Source: a bacterium
Lineage (GTDB): Bacteria; Planctomycetota; Planctomycetia; Pirellulales; Pirellulaceae
DNA length: 64,000 nucleotides
Direction of reading: 5' to 3'
NCBI GenBank assembly: GCA_030430075.1
Contig: JAUIGN010000007.1
Span: forward strand, 212,458 to 276,457
In this document: positions 19,984 through 30,833 of the stretch, one piece after another
Numbering within the stretch: the first letter of the stretch is position 1
How the letters are laid out: every line of letters starts with the position of its first letter
Made by a program: the position numbers and the translations under genes
The notes under the pieces: generated by a model
What the model was told of the DNA's origin: nothing
Seen by the model: the letters and a program-made list of their open reading frames with translations, nothing else
Database searches by the model: none

Positions 19984-21024
19984 ATGAATCGAATCGACGC
20001 GTCCGCGCCGGCGACGATTGATGAACTGGAGGCTGAATTAAGCCGACCTACCGACGCGCTGGTGCGTGCGATGGGCGAGCTTGAGGGCGACATCCTGATC
20101 CTGGGCGTCGGCGGCAAGATGGGACCAACACTGGCCAGGATGGCGCGCCGCGCATCCGCTGCGGCCCAGGTCCAGCGGCGAATCATCGGCGTCTCGCGTT
20201 TCTCCGAGAACGGGCTCGCGGAGCGGCTCAACGGCTGGGACATCGAGACGATACGCTGCGACCTGTTGGACCGCGCTGCCCTGGCGCAGCTCCCGTCGGC
20301 AGAGAACCTGGTCTTCATGGCAGGCATGAAATTCGGTGCGAGCGAGAACCCTGCGCTGACCTGGGCCATGAATTGCCTGCTTCCGGCGCAGGTTGCCGAG
20401 CGGTTTGCGGAGAGTCGAATCGTGGCGTTTTCTTCCGGCAATGTTTACGGAATGACATCGACGGCAGGGCAGGGGTCGATTGAAACCGACCCGCCGGCGC
20501 CGATCGGCGAGTACGCGGCAACGGTCCTGGGACGCGAGCGGATGTTCGAATTCTGCAGCCGCCGGTGGCAGACACCGACGGTCCTGCTGCGCTTGAACTA
20601 CGCCGTGGAACTTCGCTACGGTGTGCTCGTCGATCTGGCGAACAGGATCCTGGCCGAGGCGCCCATCGACGTCTCCATGAGCATGGCCAACGTCATCTGG
20701 CAGGCGGAAGCGAACGCCCTCGCGCTGCAATCGCTGCGGGTGGCGGAGTGCCCGCCGCGAGTGCTCAATATCGCGGGCTCTGATTTTTTTCGGATTCGCG
20801 ATGTCAGCGAACGGTTGGGACGTCTTTTGGACAAGGCACCGCGGTTTGTCGGGACGGAGGCCGACGAAGCGTTTCTCAGCAATGCCGAGGTCAGTTACGA
20901 GATGTTTGAATCCCCATCGGTTTCGCTGGACCAGATGATTCGCTGGACCGCAGATTGGGTTGCCCGGGGAGGAGCCGACCTGGGCAAGCCGACCCATTTT
21001 GAGAGCCGCGACGGGAACTACTAA
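19984..21024 (+). CDS. NAD-dependent epimerase/dehydratase-like (extended SDR)
   Basis: The protein is about 346 residues. The nucleotide-binding motif is ILILGVGGKMG (about residues 39-49), close to the GxxGxxG pattern of SDR proteins, and FSSGNVYG is a classical SDR strand with the Ser. The usual YxxxK pair is not intact: the best Tyr is in GEYAATVLGRER, where the +4 position is Val. The fold is therefore likely but catalysis is doubtful, or uses another residue. The GTG at 19981 directly precedes the ATG chosen. It is followed by a 150-base gap with a dispersed repeat and then an MFS transporter, which might act on the same metabolite. Confidence 0.8.
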   Translation: MNRIDASAPATIDELEAELSRPTDALVRAMGELEGDILILGVGGKMGPTLARMARRASAAAQVQRRIIGVSRFSENGLAERLNGWDIETIRCDLLDRAALAQLPSAENLVFMAGMKFGASENPALTWAMNCLLPAQVAERFAESRIVAFSSGNVYGMTSTAGQGSIETDPPAPIGEYAATVLGRERMFEFCSRRWQTPTVLLRLNYAVELRYGVLVDLANRILAEAPIDVSMSMANVIWQAEANALALQSLRVAECPPRVLNIAGSDFFRIRDVSERLGRLLDKAPRFVGTEADEAFLSNAEVSYEMFESPSVSLDQMIRWTADWVARGGADLGKPTHFESRDGNY

Positions 21025-21052
21025 CGTGGCAGGGCCACGACCAAACTTGGGG

Positions 21053-21112
21053 CGTGCCGAAATCTGGTTCCCGCCCGATCTATTCGCGCACCGCGCTCGC
21101 ATGCCACAATCC
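21053..21112. repeat. Dispersed intergenic repeat, copy A
   Basis: This segment opens CGTGCCGAAATCTGGTTC and closes with GCATGCCACAA. It resembles segments at 26048 and 50891 (opening CGTGCC, a core [TC][TC]GGTTC[GC]CGCCC, closing GCCACAA or GGCACAA). It lies between the SDR and MFS genes and is not coding. Confidence 0.5.
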
Positions 21113-21174
21113 AAGAAGCCAACGAGGCGGGGCCTCGCTAACCCACCAGTCAGTCGCCAGGAACGCCAACCGCG

Positions 21175-22986
21175 ATGAATGCTTCCCACTCTTCAGAACG
21201 GCCGACGCGGGTTCGCCATCTTGTTGTCGGCACCACGGCGCTGATGGCAGTTCTGCTCTACTTGGACCGCTTCTGTGTTTCCTTCGCCGAGGGATTCATC
21301 AAGGAAAGCCTCGGTTTGGCCGACTGGCAAACCGGCCTGATGTTGGGATGTTTCTTCGGCTCGTACGCATTGGCCCAGGTGCCTGCCGGTTGGCTTACCG
21401 ACCGCTACGGATCGCGCGTGATGCTGACGGCCTTTGTGCTGATGTGGTCGCTGTTTACTGCTTTGACCGGGCTGGCATTCGGTTTCGCGATGTTGATTGT
21501 ACTCAGGTTAGGCTTCGGATTCGCCCAGGCAGGGGCGTACCCTACCGGCGCGAGCATCGTCAGTAAGTGGGTTCCCTTCGAATGGCGCGGCACGGCCAGC
21601 AGCATCGTCTCGACGGGCGGCCGTCTGGGGGGATTCCTGGCGCTGTACGCGACCGGCTTTGTCATCGTATGGCTGACGCCCGATTCGACGCCCGCTCGGC
21701 TGTCCCCCGCCGATCTGTTGGACGTCGCCGGTTTGAGTCGCGATCTCAACGGCGAGGGAGAACAAACGGAGGCGGCATCCAAGGTCGTAGCTCGCGTCGC
21801 GGCAAGCTTTACCGAGGCGGAGCGGCAGGCCGTGCGCAACCTGGCGGCTACCGGCGGGTCGCTCGCAGCGGAGTTGTCTGGCAGCGGGGAGCGCGGAGGT
21901 CGTGGGCTGGACGACCCTGACGACACCAAGCCATCCCGGCAACGAACGGCAACGGCGGCGTCCGTCAGCCAGCTTGTGACGGGCTTGAATCGGATCATCG
22001 ATCAACCCGATTTCTTTTCAGCGGAAATGGTCCTTGAACTTCCCCTGGAGCGCGAAGCGGTCCGCGCCCTGCAGAAAACACCGGCGGAGCGGACGGAGGT
22101 GGAAGCGCGGCGCGTCAACCGGCTGGTCTTCGAGGCCGTGCACCCGGACAGCATCCGCAAATTGTACGGTGCCGGCTGGCGGCCCATGATGTTCCTGTAC
22201 GGCTCGCTGGGATTGATCGTTGCTTCCCTGACTTGGATTTACTGCCGCAATACGCCGGCCGAGCATCCGGGATGTAACGCGGCGGAAGTGGCGCTGATCA
22301 ATCGTGATCCGCGGATGTCGGCGCACCGCGGAAGCAGAGTCACGTCGGTGCCCCTGGTGCGACTGTTGCGCAGTTTCAGCATGTGGTGTAGCTGCCTGTC
22401 CCAATGGTGCACCAACGTGGGGTGGGTCTTCGTGGTGACCTGGGCCCCTCGATTCTTTCAAGACGCCTACCAGGTGCCGGTCGAGACGCGGGCCTCGATG
22501 GTTGCGATTCCGCCCCTGGCCGGCCTGGTCGGCATGTTTCTGGGCGGTACGCTCACCGATGTGATGGCGCGTTGGTTCGGAGTGCGCTGGGGGCGCGCCC
22601 TGCCGATGTCGCTCACCCGGTTCCCTCCCATGGCCGCGTACCTCTTCTGTCTTGCTCATCCTTCGCCCTGGATCGCGGTGACCATGTTCTGCGTCGTGAC
22701 ATTCTTCACCGGTTTGGGGACTGCCTCGGTGTGGGCATTTTGTCAGGACGTGGGTGGGAAGCAGGTCGGTTCGATCCTCGGCTGGGGGAACATGTGGGGC
22801 AATTTGGGGGCCTTTGTCACCCCCTCGCTGCTGATTTGGATCGTCGGCGAGGAAAAGAACTGGGACCTGGCCTTCATGGTGTGTGCGGGGGCGTTCCTGG
22901 TTTCAGGCCTGGCGGCGCTCGGCGTCAACGCCACCATTCCGATCGCCCTGCCTGATGACGGCGTAACGACGGAAACCGACGGCTGA
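21175..22986 (+). CDS. MFS transporter, anion:cation symporter-like, with a large periplasmic insert
   Basis: The 603-residue protein matches the ACS/glucarate-type MFS branch. The loop 2-3 motif is GWLTDRYGSRVML, and TM4 is RLGFGFAQAGAYPTGASIVSKW in two joined segments. Twelve helices are expected. TM5 (GGFLALYATGFVIVWLT) is separated from TM6 (GWRPMMFLYGSLGLIVAS) by about 160 hydrophilic residues (about 170-333) instead of the usual short loop. By normal MFS topology this insert faces the periplasm. The substrate is unknown; relatives move hexuronates or other organic anions. It is monocistronic by spacing. Confidence 0.88.
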   Translation: MNASHSSERPTRVRHLVVGTTALMAVLLYLDRFCVSFAEGFIKESLGLADWQTGLMLGCFFGSYALAQVPAGWLTDRYGSRVMLTAFVLMWSLFTALTGLAFGFAMLIVLRLGFGFAQAGAYPTGASIVSKWVPFEWRGTASSIVSTGGRLGGFLALYATGFVIVWLTPDSTPARLSPADLLDVAGLSRDLNGEGEQTEAASKVVARVAASFTEAERQAVRNLAATGGSLAAELSGSGERGGRGLDDPDDTKPSRQRTATAASVSQLVTGLNRIIDQPDFFSAEMVLELPLEREAVRALQKTPAERTEVEARRVNRLVFEAVHPDSIRKLYGAGWRPMMFLYGSLGLIVASLTWIYCRNTPAEHPGCNAAEVALINRDPRMSAHRGSRVTSVPLVRLLRSFSMWCSCLSQWCTNVGWVFVVTWAPRFFQDAYQVPVETRASMVAIPPLAGLVGMFLGGTLTDVMARWFGVRWGRALPMSLTRFPPMAAYLFCLAHPSPWIAVTMFCVVTFFTGLGTASVWAFCQDVGGKQVGSILGWGNMWGNLGAFVTPSLLIWIVGEEKNWDLAFMVCAGAFLVSGLAALGVNATIPIALPDDGVTTETDG

Positions 22987-23112
22987 TTGGCCGCGGTCGA
23001 TCGTTTGGGCTGACCCCATTGCCGATATGGTAAACTATGGGCAGTGCCTCTGGCGGACGCGCTCGGCTCCCAACCGGGACCGGCGCACGGGGGAATGTGC
23101 TGCGAGACAACC

Positions 23113-25953
23113 ATGCGCAACCGATGGCTCCTGAATCACTTGACCCCAGCAGTGCTGCTTGGCGCGGCGTGGCTCGGCGTCGCCCCTGCTGCTCCGTCGG
23201 CGGACGAGTCATTAGTGGACGCGATTGAGCGTCTCGCGGATTCAAGCTTCGAGCAGCGACGCGCGGCGACGCATACGCTGTGGGCAGCCGGTGAGGCTGC
23301 CCGCCCGCTCCTGGAAGCGGCAGCCGAGAGCAAGAATGCCGAGGTTCGCTCGCGGGCCCAAACTGTCCTTGATCACTTCAAGTACGGAATTCTCGCGACG
23401 ACACCTGCCGAGGACGTGGCGCTGATTGGCCGTTTTCGCCAGGGCGACCGGGGAGTCAAGACCGACGCGTTGAAGCAGTTGGCCGAGCGCGGCTCGATCG
23501 AAGTCGTTCTGCGCTTGCTCAAGCTTGAGCCGGACAAACGCATGCACGCGACCGTCCGGGCCCAGTTGATTGGCTACTTGGAGAAATCGGCGAACATCAG
23601 CCAGATCATGCGGATGGCCGGACAAGCGCCGACCTCGACCCTCCGCAGCGATTTCGTTCGGATCGCGCTGACGAAGTATGAAAATGAGGACGACTTTAAT
23701 GCGATTGTCAGGCTGGGGGCGACCCATGCGGATCCGGAGGTGCGCCGAGCGATCGGGGCCTGGATCGAGCAGTCCTCGTCCCGGTTCATGCCCGTTTTGA
23801 TCGAGCAGGGGGAGTATGCCACCGTCGAGCGGCTGCTGGAGTTGAGTGCCGTCGGCGAGCTTGGAATGCGGCACCTGGCGGTTTACGCCTTGCTGCGAGG
23901 CGATCTGGAGCAGCGGATCGACGCGCTGCGGCAACGGATAAGCCAGTCGGCAGAGGCGGAGGACGCGGACGCGATCCGGTTACTGGCCTGGTTGTTGCGA
24001 GCCAAGGGTGATCGGGCCGCCGCGCGCGAGGTCGTCGGTCAACTGGGCGACGCGGGGCACGAATTGATGCGAACGCTGCTTGCCGAGTCAGCAGACTGGG
24101 AAGCGGCCCGCCGGTTTAACGAAGCGTCGCCACGCCCCAGTGAACTGGAGGGCGCTCCCGCTGAACGGCTCGGTTTCCGGGCCGCCTACGAGCGGTTGGC
24201 CGGCGACGAGAAGGCCTTTCGGGAGACGATCGACGAACTGATCAGGTTGGCAAATGCCAATCTCTCGATGAGCCGCCATTGTGCCGAAGTGCTCTTGATC
24301 CACGGAGAGACCGATCGAGCCATCCAGCTCAAGCAGACCGAGGCTCCGATCGAAGCATTCGAACTGATGTGCGAACAGTTTCGCTACGCGGAAGCATTTC
24401 GCCTGGCAGAGATCGGTGAGGACGAAGCAGCACGCCACGCCTGGTTCGTGCAAATGGCCGACGACGCCAGGACGCACGCAAACCGATCCCAGCAACGGTT
24501 GGGAATTGGGCTCTATGCCGCCCAGGTCTTGGCGCGGGTCGGCCATCGCAATGAAGCGCAGGAGGCGTTCGAACTAATCGGCCAGGCCCTTCGCACCGAT
24601 GGATTTGTGTCACGGATTCGTTCTCTATGTGACGCCGAGCTGAAGAGCGGGTTCAAGGACCTGGCCTTTCAACACTCCGCCATGATCGTGGGAAAAGACC
24701 GGTCGATCCTATCTACCCTGTTTCCCAAGAACCATCCGACGGCCGACACGTTGTGGGACTATTTCCGGCAAGTTGACTCGAAAGAGACTTACGCGACGAC
24801 GTTGGGAAGGATCCGCCAGCTACTCTACCGCCGCCCAGGGCAGACCAGCCCTCCCGTCGGTCTGGAGCCGTTGATTGATGCGATCGAGCGCGCCGCGGTC
24901 GGCGACTCGCCGGCCAAACAGGCTCGTTGGCTTCATGCCGCCGGGCGAACAGCTGAACTTTGGGGCCGACGCGATCTGGCAAAGCGATGTTTCGGCCAGG
25001 CAGCGGAACACAGCGCTTCGGCGGCCTTCAGCTACGCGGACCAATGCGTCGTCGATACGAACTGGCTGGAGGCCGCCCACTGGTATCGGGTCAGTTGGGA
25101 GCTGGACCACCGCCGGGCAGGGTCCATCTTCTTGCAGGGTAAGATGCTGGCCAATGCGGGACGGGCAGACGAAGGTCGACAATTGATGGAGTTGGCCCGC
25201 CTGATGCCGCTGGCCGATTCGGAGGCCCGCTATCAACAGTTGGCGGCGCCACTCAAGTCCCACCAGTTGGGCGATGAAGCGGCCAGGCAGTGGAAACTGA
25301 TTGCAGAGCAGGGGATCCAGGCGGATGAGGAAGTGTTGAGTGCCGTTCGCGATCTGGGAAACGTCGCTGAGCGAACCGATCCACTGGCGGCCGCCGACTA
25401 CTGGGAGCGGATGCTGTTGGCCTGCCTGCAGCTCAAGTTCCGCTTTGTCCACTCGAAGGGATACATCCAGATTCCCTACCTGGTCCACAAGACCCGTGGT
25501 CGGGGCCTGTTGGCGGCGGAGCGGACCGATCAGGCCGTGACGTCTATCGAGCGGGCGCATCGGATCTGCCCGGGCGATGGTGGCCTGGTGGAACTGGTCG
25601 TCCCCGCGCTGGAAGCGGCGGGCCGTCCCGAACTGGCAGATCAACTGTTCGACAAGACCTACGAGATCATGGCGGCGTCGAGCCGCCTTTTCGCCCATAG
25701 CAGTGTTATTCGAAATGACCTGGCCTGGATGTCTGCACGTTGCAATCGACGCCTGGATGAAGCTTTGCAACTGGCGGAAGCGGCCGTCGAATTTTCGCCG
25801 CGAACGGCGTCCTACATCGATACGCTGGGCGAGGTCCATTTTCGCCGCGGTGAGCTGACCGAGGCGATTGCCTGTGCCGAACGCTGTTTGGAAATCGAGC
25901 CGGATAACCGCGGCTATCAGAAGCAACTGGATCGGTTTCGGGCTTCCCAGTAG
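23113..25953 (+). CDS. Exported HEAT/TPR-repeat protein
   Basis: The protein is about 946 residues and alpha-helical throughout. The ATG at 23113 is favoured because it gives a signal peptide (MRNRWLLNHLTPAVLLGAAW, cleavage near APSADES). An ATG at 23095 with a G-rich upstream stretch is an alternative. Residues after the signal look like HEAT repeats (SFEQRRAATHTLWAAGEAAR, then EVRRAIGAWIEQS). The later part is TPR-like, ending in TASYIDTLGEVHFRRGELTE with the familiar A/G spacing. No enzymatic motif is seen, so a scaffolding or protein-binding role in the periplasm is the most that can be said. It converges on rpoC. Confidence 0.75.
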   Translation: MRNRWLLNHLTPAVLLGAAWLGVAPAAPSADESLVDAIERLADSSFEQRRAATHTLWAAGEAARPLLEAAAESKNAEVRSRAQTVLDHFKYGILATTPAEDVALIGRFRQGDRGVKTDALKQLAERGSIEVVLRLLKLEPDKRMHATVRAQLIGYLEKSANISQIMRMAGQAPTSTLRSDFVRIALTKYENEDDFNAIVRLGATHADPEVRRAIGAWIEQSSSRFMPVLIEQGEYATVERLLELSAVGELGMRHLAVYALLRGDLEQRIDALRQRISQSAEAEDADAIRLLAWLLRAKGDRAAAREVVGQLGDAGHELMRTLLAESADWEAARRFNEASPRPSELEGAPAERLGFRAAYERLAGDEKAFRETIDELIRLANANLSMSRHCAEVLLIHGETDRAIQLKQTEAPIEAFELMCEQFRYAEAFRLAEIGEDEAARHAWFVQMADDARTHANRSQQRLGIGLYAAQVLARVGHRNEAQEAFELIGQALRTDGFVSRIRSLCDAELKSGFKDLAFQHSAMIVGKDRSILSTLFPKNHPTADTLWDYFRQVDSKETYATTLGRIRQLLYRRPGQTSPPVGLEPLIDAIERAAVGDSPAKQARWLHAAGRTAELWGRRDLAKRCFGQAAEHSASAAFSYADQCVVDTNWLEAAHWYRVSWELDHRRAGSIFLQGKMLANAGRADEGRQLMELARLMPLADSEARYQQLAAPLKSHQLGDEAARQWKLIAEQGIQADEEVLSAVRDLGNVAERTDPLAAADYWERMLLACLQLKFRFVHSKGYIQIPYLVHKTRGRGLLAAERTDQAVTSIERAHRICPGDGGLVELVVPALEAAGRPELADQLFDKTYEIMAASSRLFAHSSVIRNDLAWMSARCNRRLDEALQLAEAAVEFSPRTASYIDTLGEVHFRRGELTEAIACAERCLEIEPDNRGYQKQLDRFRASQ

Positions 25954-26047
25954 GACGTGAGGTTGGTCAGTACCCGTGTGGCAGGCGCTCTCCATTGCGC
26001 CGGTCATGCTGGGCATGAACGTAACCCGGTCTGGAATGATGCCGGGA

Positions 26048-26117
26048 CGTGCCACGATCCGGTTCGCGCCCACTGCGCGCTCCGGAGGCATGCGGGCACG
26101 CCACAACGCAGGACGCT
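26048..26117. repeat. Dispersed intergenic repeat, copy C
   Basis: This segment opens CGTGCCACGATCCGGTTCGC and closes GCACGCCACAACGC, matching the plan of copies at 21053 and 50891. It lies in the 362-base convergent gap between the TPR gene and rpoC. The rest of that gap holds a hairpin (26257-26286) and no gene that I can support. Confidence 0.45.
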
Positions 26118-26256
26118 GGCTGAGAAAATTCATCAGCCGTCGGGCGTTTGCCCCGGTTCGGTCGAAAGCCGCCCAAACCGGACGCTCACACGTTCCGGCC
26201 GATATGCGCGGCGCCCAACGCGCCGGCAGGGTTCGAGTGCCGGGGCCAAGCAACCG

Positions 26257-26286
26257 GCCGGGGCTCCCATTGCTGGCAGCCCCGGC
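26257..26286 (-). terminator. Candidate transcription terminator after rpoC
   Basis: GCCGGGGCT and AGCCCCGGC form a 9-base-pair perfect stem with a 12-base loop, starting 29 bases after the rpoC stop. There is no T-tract, so it would be an atypical or Rho-assisted terminator, or a bidirectional barrier between two convergent genes. Confidence 0.45.
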
Positions 26287-26315
26287 GTGGATTGTGGATT
26301 GCAAGTGAACTGCGG

Positions 26316-29300
26316 CTACTCTTCGGTTGTCGGTTCACCGCCCGTTTTGAACAGGTCTTCCAAGGCCGATGCCGTTCCCGTCGATTCGCTCGCTTCCGCA
26401 ACCGGCACCGTTGCGTCCGAACCCGTTGCGGCTCCGGCCTCTTCGCCGCCTGCTTCGGAATCTTGCAACAGGGGGAAGCTGGTGACCAGCGATTTCTCGC
26501 TTTCGGCAGCCATCGCCTGCAACGCTTCCGGACGATAACGGACTTCCGATTCCTGGAAGGTGCGGAAGCCGGTTCCGGCCGGGATCAAGTGGCCGAGGAT
26601 CACGTTCTCCTTGAGGCCGACCAGGTGGTCGACCTTTCCGGCCAGGGCTGCCTCGGTCAACACCTTGGTCGTTTCCTGGAAGCTGGCCGCTGAGATGAAG
26701 CTCGACGATTGCACCGATGCCTTGGTGATTCCCAGCAGCTGCGTGCTGGCGGTCGCCGGTTTGGGGCGGCTGGCCTTGGCCGGTTCGCCGCCCAGTGCCT
26801 CGATCTGAGCATTGACCTGCTCGAAGGCATCCTTGGGAACAATGGCGCCAATCTCGAAATCGCTATCGCCCTTGTCGGAGATCTTGACGCACTTGGCCAG
26901 GGCGTTGTTGATCGTGCGGAACTCGAACCGATCCAGATCGAGACCCGGCAGCACGCTGGTGTCACCGGGGCTTTCGACTTTCACTTTCCGCAGCATCCGG
27001 CCAACGATGATTTCGATGTGCTTGTCGTTGATTTCGACTCGCTGACTACGATAGACGCTTTGGATTTCGTGCAGCAGGTATTGTTGCACGGCTTCTTCGC
27101 CGGAAATCCGCAGGATGTCGTGCGGAACCAGCGGGCCGTCAACCAGCGCCTGACCTGCTTTGACGATGTCGCCGGCGTGCAGCAGGAATCGCTTACCGTG
27201 GGGCACAAGATGCTCACGCTCGATACCGCTCTCGCTCCGCACGATGATCGTCCGTTTACCGCGCCGCTTCTCGCCGAGGATTTCGATGACGCCGTCGACT
27301 TCCGCGATGACAGCCGGATCCTTCGGCTTGCGGGCCTCGAAGATTTCGGTCACGCGAGGCAGACCGCCGGTGATGTCGGTCACGCCGGAGGCTTCACGCG
27401 GCGTCTCCGCCAGGGTAGCACCGCCGGCGATTTCCGCGCCTTCATCCACCACGATGTGGGCCCGCTCAGGCAGGTAGTAGACGTCGAGCGGCTTGCCGTC
27501 AGCATCTTCGACGACCACCTGCGGGTGCAGTTCACCCTTGTGATCGGTGATCATCCGGCGGACATGGCCACTGGGATCCTTCTCGATCCGCATCGTCTCA
27601 CCTTCGACGACATCCTCGAAGCGGACCTTACCGGGGACTTCGGCCAGAATAGGAATCGTGTGCGGGTTCCACTGGCAGAGCACCTTGCCGGCCCGAATCT
27701 CGTCATCTTCCTTGACCATCAGTTGAGCACCGGCCGGCACTTCGTACTTCTCGATCTCCCGCCCTTTGTTGTCGAGGATGGAGATTTCACCATTCCGCGT
27801 CAGGACCAGGTCCTTACCTTCAGGAGTGGTTACCGAACGCATGCGGATGAAGCGGACTTTACCACCGCGTTTGGCTTTGGTTTCGCTGTCTTCGACGCTC
27901 GTATTCACCGTCCCGCCGATATGGAAGGTCCGCATCGTCAACTGCGTCCCGGGCTCACCAATACTCTGAGCCGCGATGATGCCGACCGCCATCCCTTCCT
28001 CGACGATATTGCCGGTCGCCAGGTCCATGCCGTAGCAGCAACGGCAGACGCCGAGCGGCGCGTCGCAGGTCATCGGGCTGCGGACCTGGATCCGCTCGAG
28101 CCCCAGGTCTTCGATGCGACGGGCAACTTCGTTGGTGATCATTTCGCTTTCGCGAACGATCACCTCGTCCGTAATCGGATTGACGATGTTCTGCCGACTG
28201 ACGCGTCCCATGATGGCATCCGCCAACCGAACTTCGACTTTCTCTCCGCGATAGATCACCCCCTTGGTGATTCCCTGGGTTGTCTTGCAGTCGTGCATGG
28301 TGACGACCACGTTCTGGGCGACATCCGCCAGTTTTCGCGTCAAGTAACCCGAGTCGGCCGTTTTGAGGGCGGTGTCCGCCAGACCCTTACGGGCACCGTG
28401 CGTCGAACTGAAATACTCGAGCACCGTCAGGCCTTCACGGAAGTTGGCCTTAATCGGTGTTTCGATAATCTCACCGGTCGGCTTGGCCATCAGGCCACGC
28501 ATGCCGGCGAGCTGCCGAATCTGCTCGACACCACCACGAGCACCCGAGTGCGCCATCAGGTACACCGGATTCACGTAGCCGTGCCCGCCGCGATCATCCG
28601 ACTTCATCGCTTCCATCATTTCGCTGGTGATGGCTTCCCGCGTATGGGTCCAGGTATCGAGCACCTGGTTGTACCGCTCTTGATCGGTAATCACACCCCG
28701 TTCGTACAGCTTCTTGAATTTGAGAACGGTCTTTTCCGCCTCGGAGATATGACGCTGCTTCGATTCGGGTGTCACCAGATCGTCGGTTGCGAAGGAGAGA
28801 CCGCTGCGCGTGCTCTCGCTGAAGCCGAGCTGATTCATATTGTCCAGCAGCTCGATGGTGGCTTTCCGGCCCAGCCGTTGATAACAGTCGGAAATTACGG
28901 CCGCCAGATCACCCGACTTCAACGGCAGGTTATAAAAGTCCAGGCCTTCCGGCAGCATCATGTTAAACAGGATGCGTCCATAGGTCGTATCGATGACGGC
29001 GCCCGGCTTTTTGTCTTCGTCCTCCGCCTTGACTCGGCGATTCGCCGGCAAACGGACCTTGATCCGGGCATGCATGTCGACCACACCGAGTGCGTAGGCC
29101 AGGTCGGCTTCCTCCAACGACGAAAACACCATTCCTTCGCCGGGACGGTTGGGCAACTCCAGGGTAATGTAGTTGCAACCCATCACCGTGTCCTGCGAGG
29201 GGCTCATGATCGGGCGGCCGTTGGCGGGCCCGAAAATGTTGTTCGTCGCCAGCATCAAGGTGTGGGCCTCGACCTGTGCTTCGATCGACAAGGGCAGGTG

Positions 29301-30698
29301 GACCGCCATTTGATCGCCGTCAAAGTCGGCGTTGAAACCTTTGCAGGCCAGCGGATGCAAATGGATCGCGTTGCCTTCCACCAGAATCGGCTCGAAGGCC
29401 TGAATTCCCATGCGGTGCAGCGTGGGGGCCCGGTTGAGCATCACCGGGTGATTCTGGATCACCTGTTCCAGAATATCCCAAACCTCCTCGTCCTTCCGCT
29501 CGAGCATCTTCTTGGCGCTCTTGATCGTGTCGGCATGCCCCAATTCCTTGAGCTTGCGGATGATGAACGGTTGGAAGAGTTCCAGGGCGATCTTCTTGGG
29601 AAGGCCGCACTGGTGCAGCTTGAGCTTCGGTCCGACGACGATCACGCTACGGGCCGAGTAGTCGACCCGTTTACCCAGCAGGTTTTCCCGGAATCGTCCC
29701 TGCTTCCCCTTGATCATGTCGGTCAGCGATTTGAGCGGCCGGTTGCTGCTGCCGAGGACCGGGCGTTTACAACGGTTGTTGTCAAACAGGGCGTCGACCG
29801 ATTGCTGCAGCATCCGCTTCTCGTTGCGAATGATGACTTCGGGCGCATTCAGGTCGACAAGTTTGCGGAGGCGGTTATTACGATTGATGATCCGGCGGTA
29901 AAGGTCGTTGAGATCGCTGGTGGCGAAATTGCCCGAGTCGAGCAGCACCAGGGGGCGCAAGTCGGGTGGAATGACGGGGATCACATCCAGCACCATCCAC
30001 TCGGGACGGTTGTCGCTGTCACGAATCGACTCGACGATCTTCAAGCGGTTGATCAGGTCTTTCCGCCGCTGCTTGGAATTGGTCGTACCCAATTCCTCGC
30101 GCAGCTTCTGCGACAGCGTGACCAGGTCCAGGACCGACAGCAACTTGCGAATCGCCTCGGCTCCCATATCCGCTTCGAAGGTCCCTTCACCGAACTGCTC
30201 TCTGGCGGCCCGATACTCCTCTTCGGTCAGCAACTGTTGCCGTTCCAGGCTGGTCTCACCCGGGTCAACCACCACGTAGTCCTGAAAATAGACGACCTTT
30301 TCCAGGCTGGTCGTCTTCATTTCCAGCAAATTGCCCAGGCGGCTGGGCATGGCTTTGAAGAACCAGATGTGGACGACCGGCGCGGCCAGTTCGATATGCC
30401 CCATCCGCTTCCGCCGCACTCGGGAATGAGTCACTTTGACCCCGCACCGATCGCAGATCATCCCCTTGTATTTCATGCCCCGGTACTTGCCGCAAGCGCA
30501 CTCCCAGTCTTTCTCCGGGCCAAAAATCCGCTCGCAAAACAGCCCGTCTTTTTCCGGCCGATAGGTCCGGTAGTTAATGGTTTCCGGCTTCTTGACTTCG
30601 CCGAACGACCAGCTCCGAATGTCGTGGGGTCGCGCCAAGCTGATCTTGACGGCGGCGTAATCATTAATTCGATCGTAAGAGCTTTCGCCGATGGTCAT
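26316..30698 (-). CDS. rpoC: RNA polymerase beta' subunit
   Basis: The protein is 1460 residues. The N-terminal zinc ribbon uses Cys67, Cys69, Cys82 and Cys85 (CACGKYR and CDRCGVK). The catalytic Mg2+-binding loop [12 protein letters not shown] lies at 456-467. The second zinc site is in [16 protein letters not shown]. The rest follows the usual trigger-loop and jaw order. The start is supported by AAAGGAG 9 bases upstream. It is the last gene of the leftward tuf-to-rpoC block, 135 bases after rpoB. Neither rpsL/rpsG nor fusA follows, so the str-type genes are not linked here. Confidence 0.98.
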   Translation of the reverse strand: MTIGESSYDRINDYAAVKISLARPHDIRSWSFGEVKKPETINYRTYRPEKDGLFCERIFGPEKDWECACGKYRGMKYKGMICDRCGVKVTHSRVRRKRMGHIELAAPVVHIWFFKAMPSRLGNLLEMKTTSLEKVVYFQDYVVVDPGETSLERQQLLTEEEYRAAREQFGEGTFEADMGAEAIRKLLSVLDLVTLSQKLREELGTTNSKQRRKDLINRLKIVESIRDSDNRPEWMVLDVIPVIPPDLRPLVLLDSGNFATSDLNDLYRRIINRNNRLRKLVDLNAPEVIIRNEKRMLQQSVDALFDNNRCKRPVLGSSNRPLKSLTDMIKGKQGRFRENLLGKRVDYSARSVIVVGPKLKLHQCGLPKKIALELFQPFIIRKLKELGHADTIKSAKKMLERKDEEVWDILEQVIQNHPVMLNRAPTLHRMGIQAFEPILVEGNAIHLHPLACKGFNADFDGDQMAVHLPLSIEAQVEAHTLMLATNNIFGPANGRPIMSPSQDTVMGCNYITLELPNRPGEGMVFSSLEEADLAYALGVVDMHARIKVRLPANRRVKAEDEDKKPGAVIDTTYGRILFNMMLPEGLDFYNLPLKSGDLAAVISDCYQRLGRKATIELLDNMNQLGFSESTRSGLSFATDDLVTPESKQRHISEAEKTVLKFKKLYERGVITDQERYNQVLDTWTHTREAITSEMMEAMKSDDRGGHGYVNPVYLMAHSGARGGVEQIRQLAGMRGLMAKPTGEIIETPIKANFREGLTVLEYFSSTHGARKGLADTALKTADSGYLTRKLADVAQNVVVTMHDCKTTQGITKGVIYRGEKVEVRLADAIMGRVSRQNIVNPITDEVIVRESEMITNEVARRIEDLGLERIQVRSPMTCDAPLGVCRCCYGMDLATGNIVEEGMAVGIIAAQSIGEPGTQLTMRTFHIGGTVNTSVEDSETKAKRGGKVRFIRMRSVTTPEGKDLVLTRNGEISILDNKGREIEKYEVPAGAQLMVKEDDEIRAGKVLCQWNPHTIPILAEVPGKVRFEDVVEGETMRIEKDPSGHVRRMITDHKGELHPQVVVEDADGKPLDVYYLPERAHIVVDEGAEIAGGATLAETPREASGVTDITGGLPRVTEIFEARKPKDPAVIAEVDGVIEILGEKRRGKRTIIVRSESGIEREHLVPHGKRFLLHAGDIVKAGQALVDGPLVPHDILRISGEEAVQQYLLHEIQSVYRSQRVEINDKHIEIIVGRMLRKVKVESPGDTSVLPGLDLDRFEFRTINNALAKCVKISDKGDSDFEIGAIVPKDAFEQVNAQIEALGGEPAKASRPKPATASTQLLGITKASVQSSSFISAASFQETTKVLTEAALAGKVDHLVGLKENVILGHLIPAGTGFRTFQESEVRYRPEALQAMAAESEKSLVTSFPLLQDSEAGGEEAGAATGSDATVPVAEASESTGTASALEDLFKTGGEPTTEE

Positions 30699-30833
30699 CT
30701 GCGCGGGCTCCTTTATGAGTCACCGAGGTGTTGGGGCGCTAAGTGCGGTTCCGCAAAATGCGGTCGTCCACGAATCAGGGACGCCCGCCGACGATCGCAA
30801 GGCCGCCGGCGGCCGGTCCGAGGGTTTGAATTC

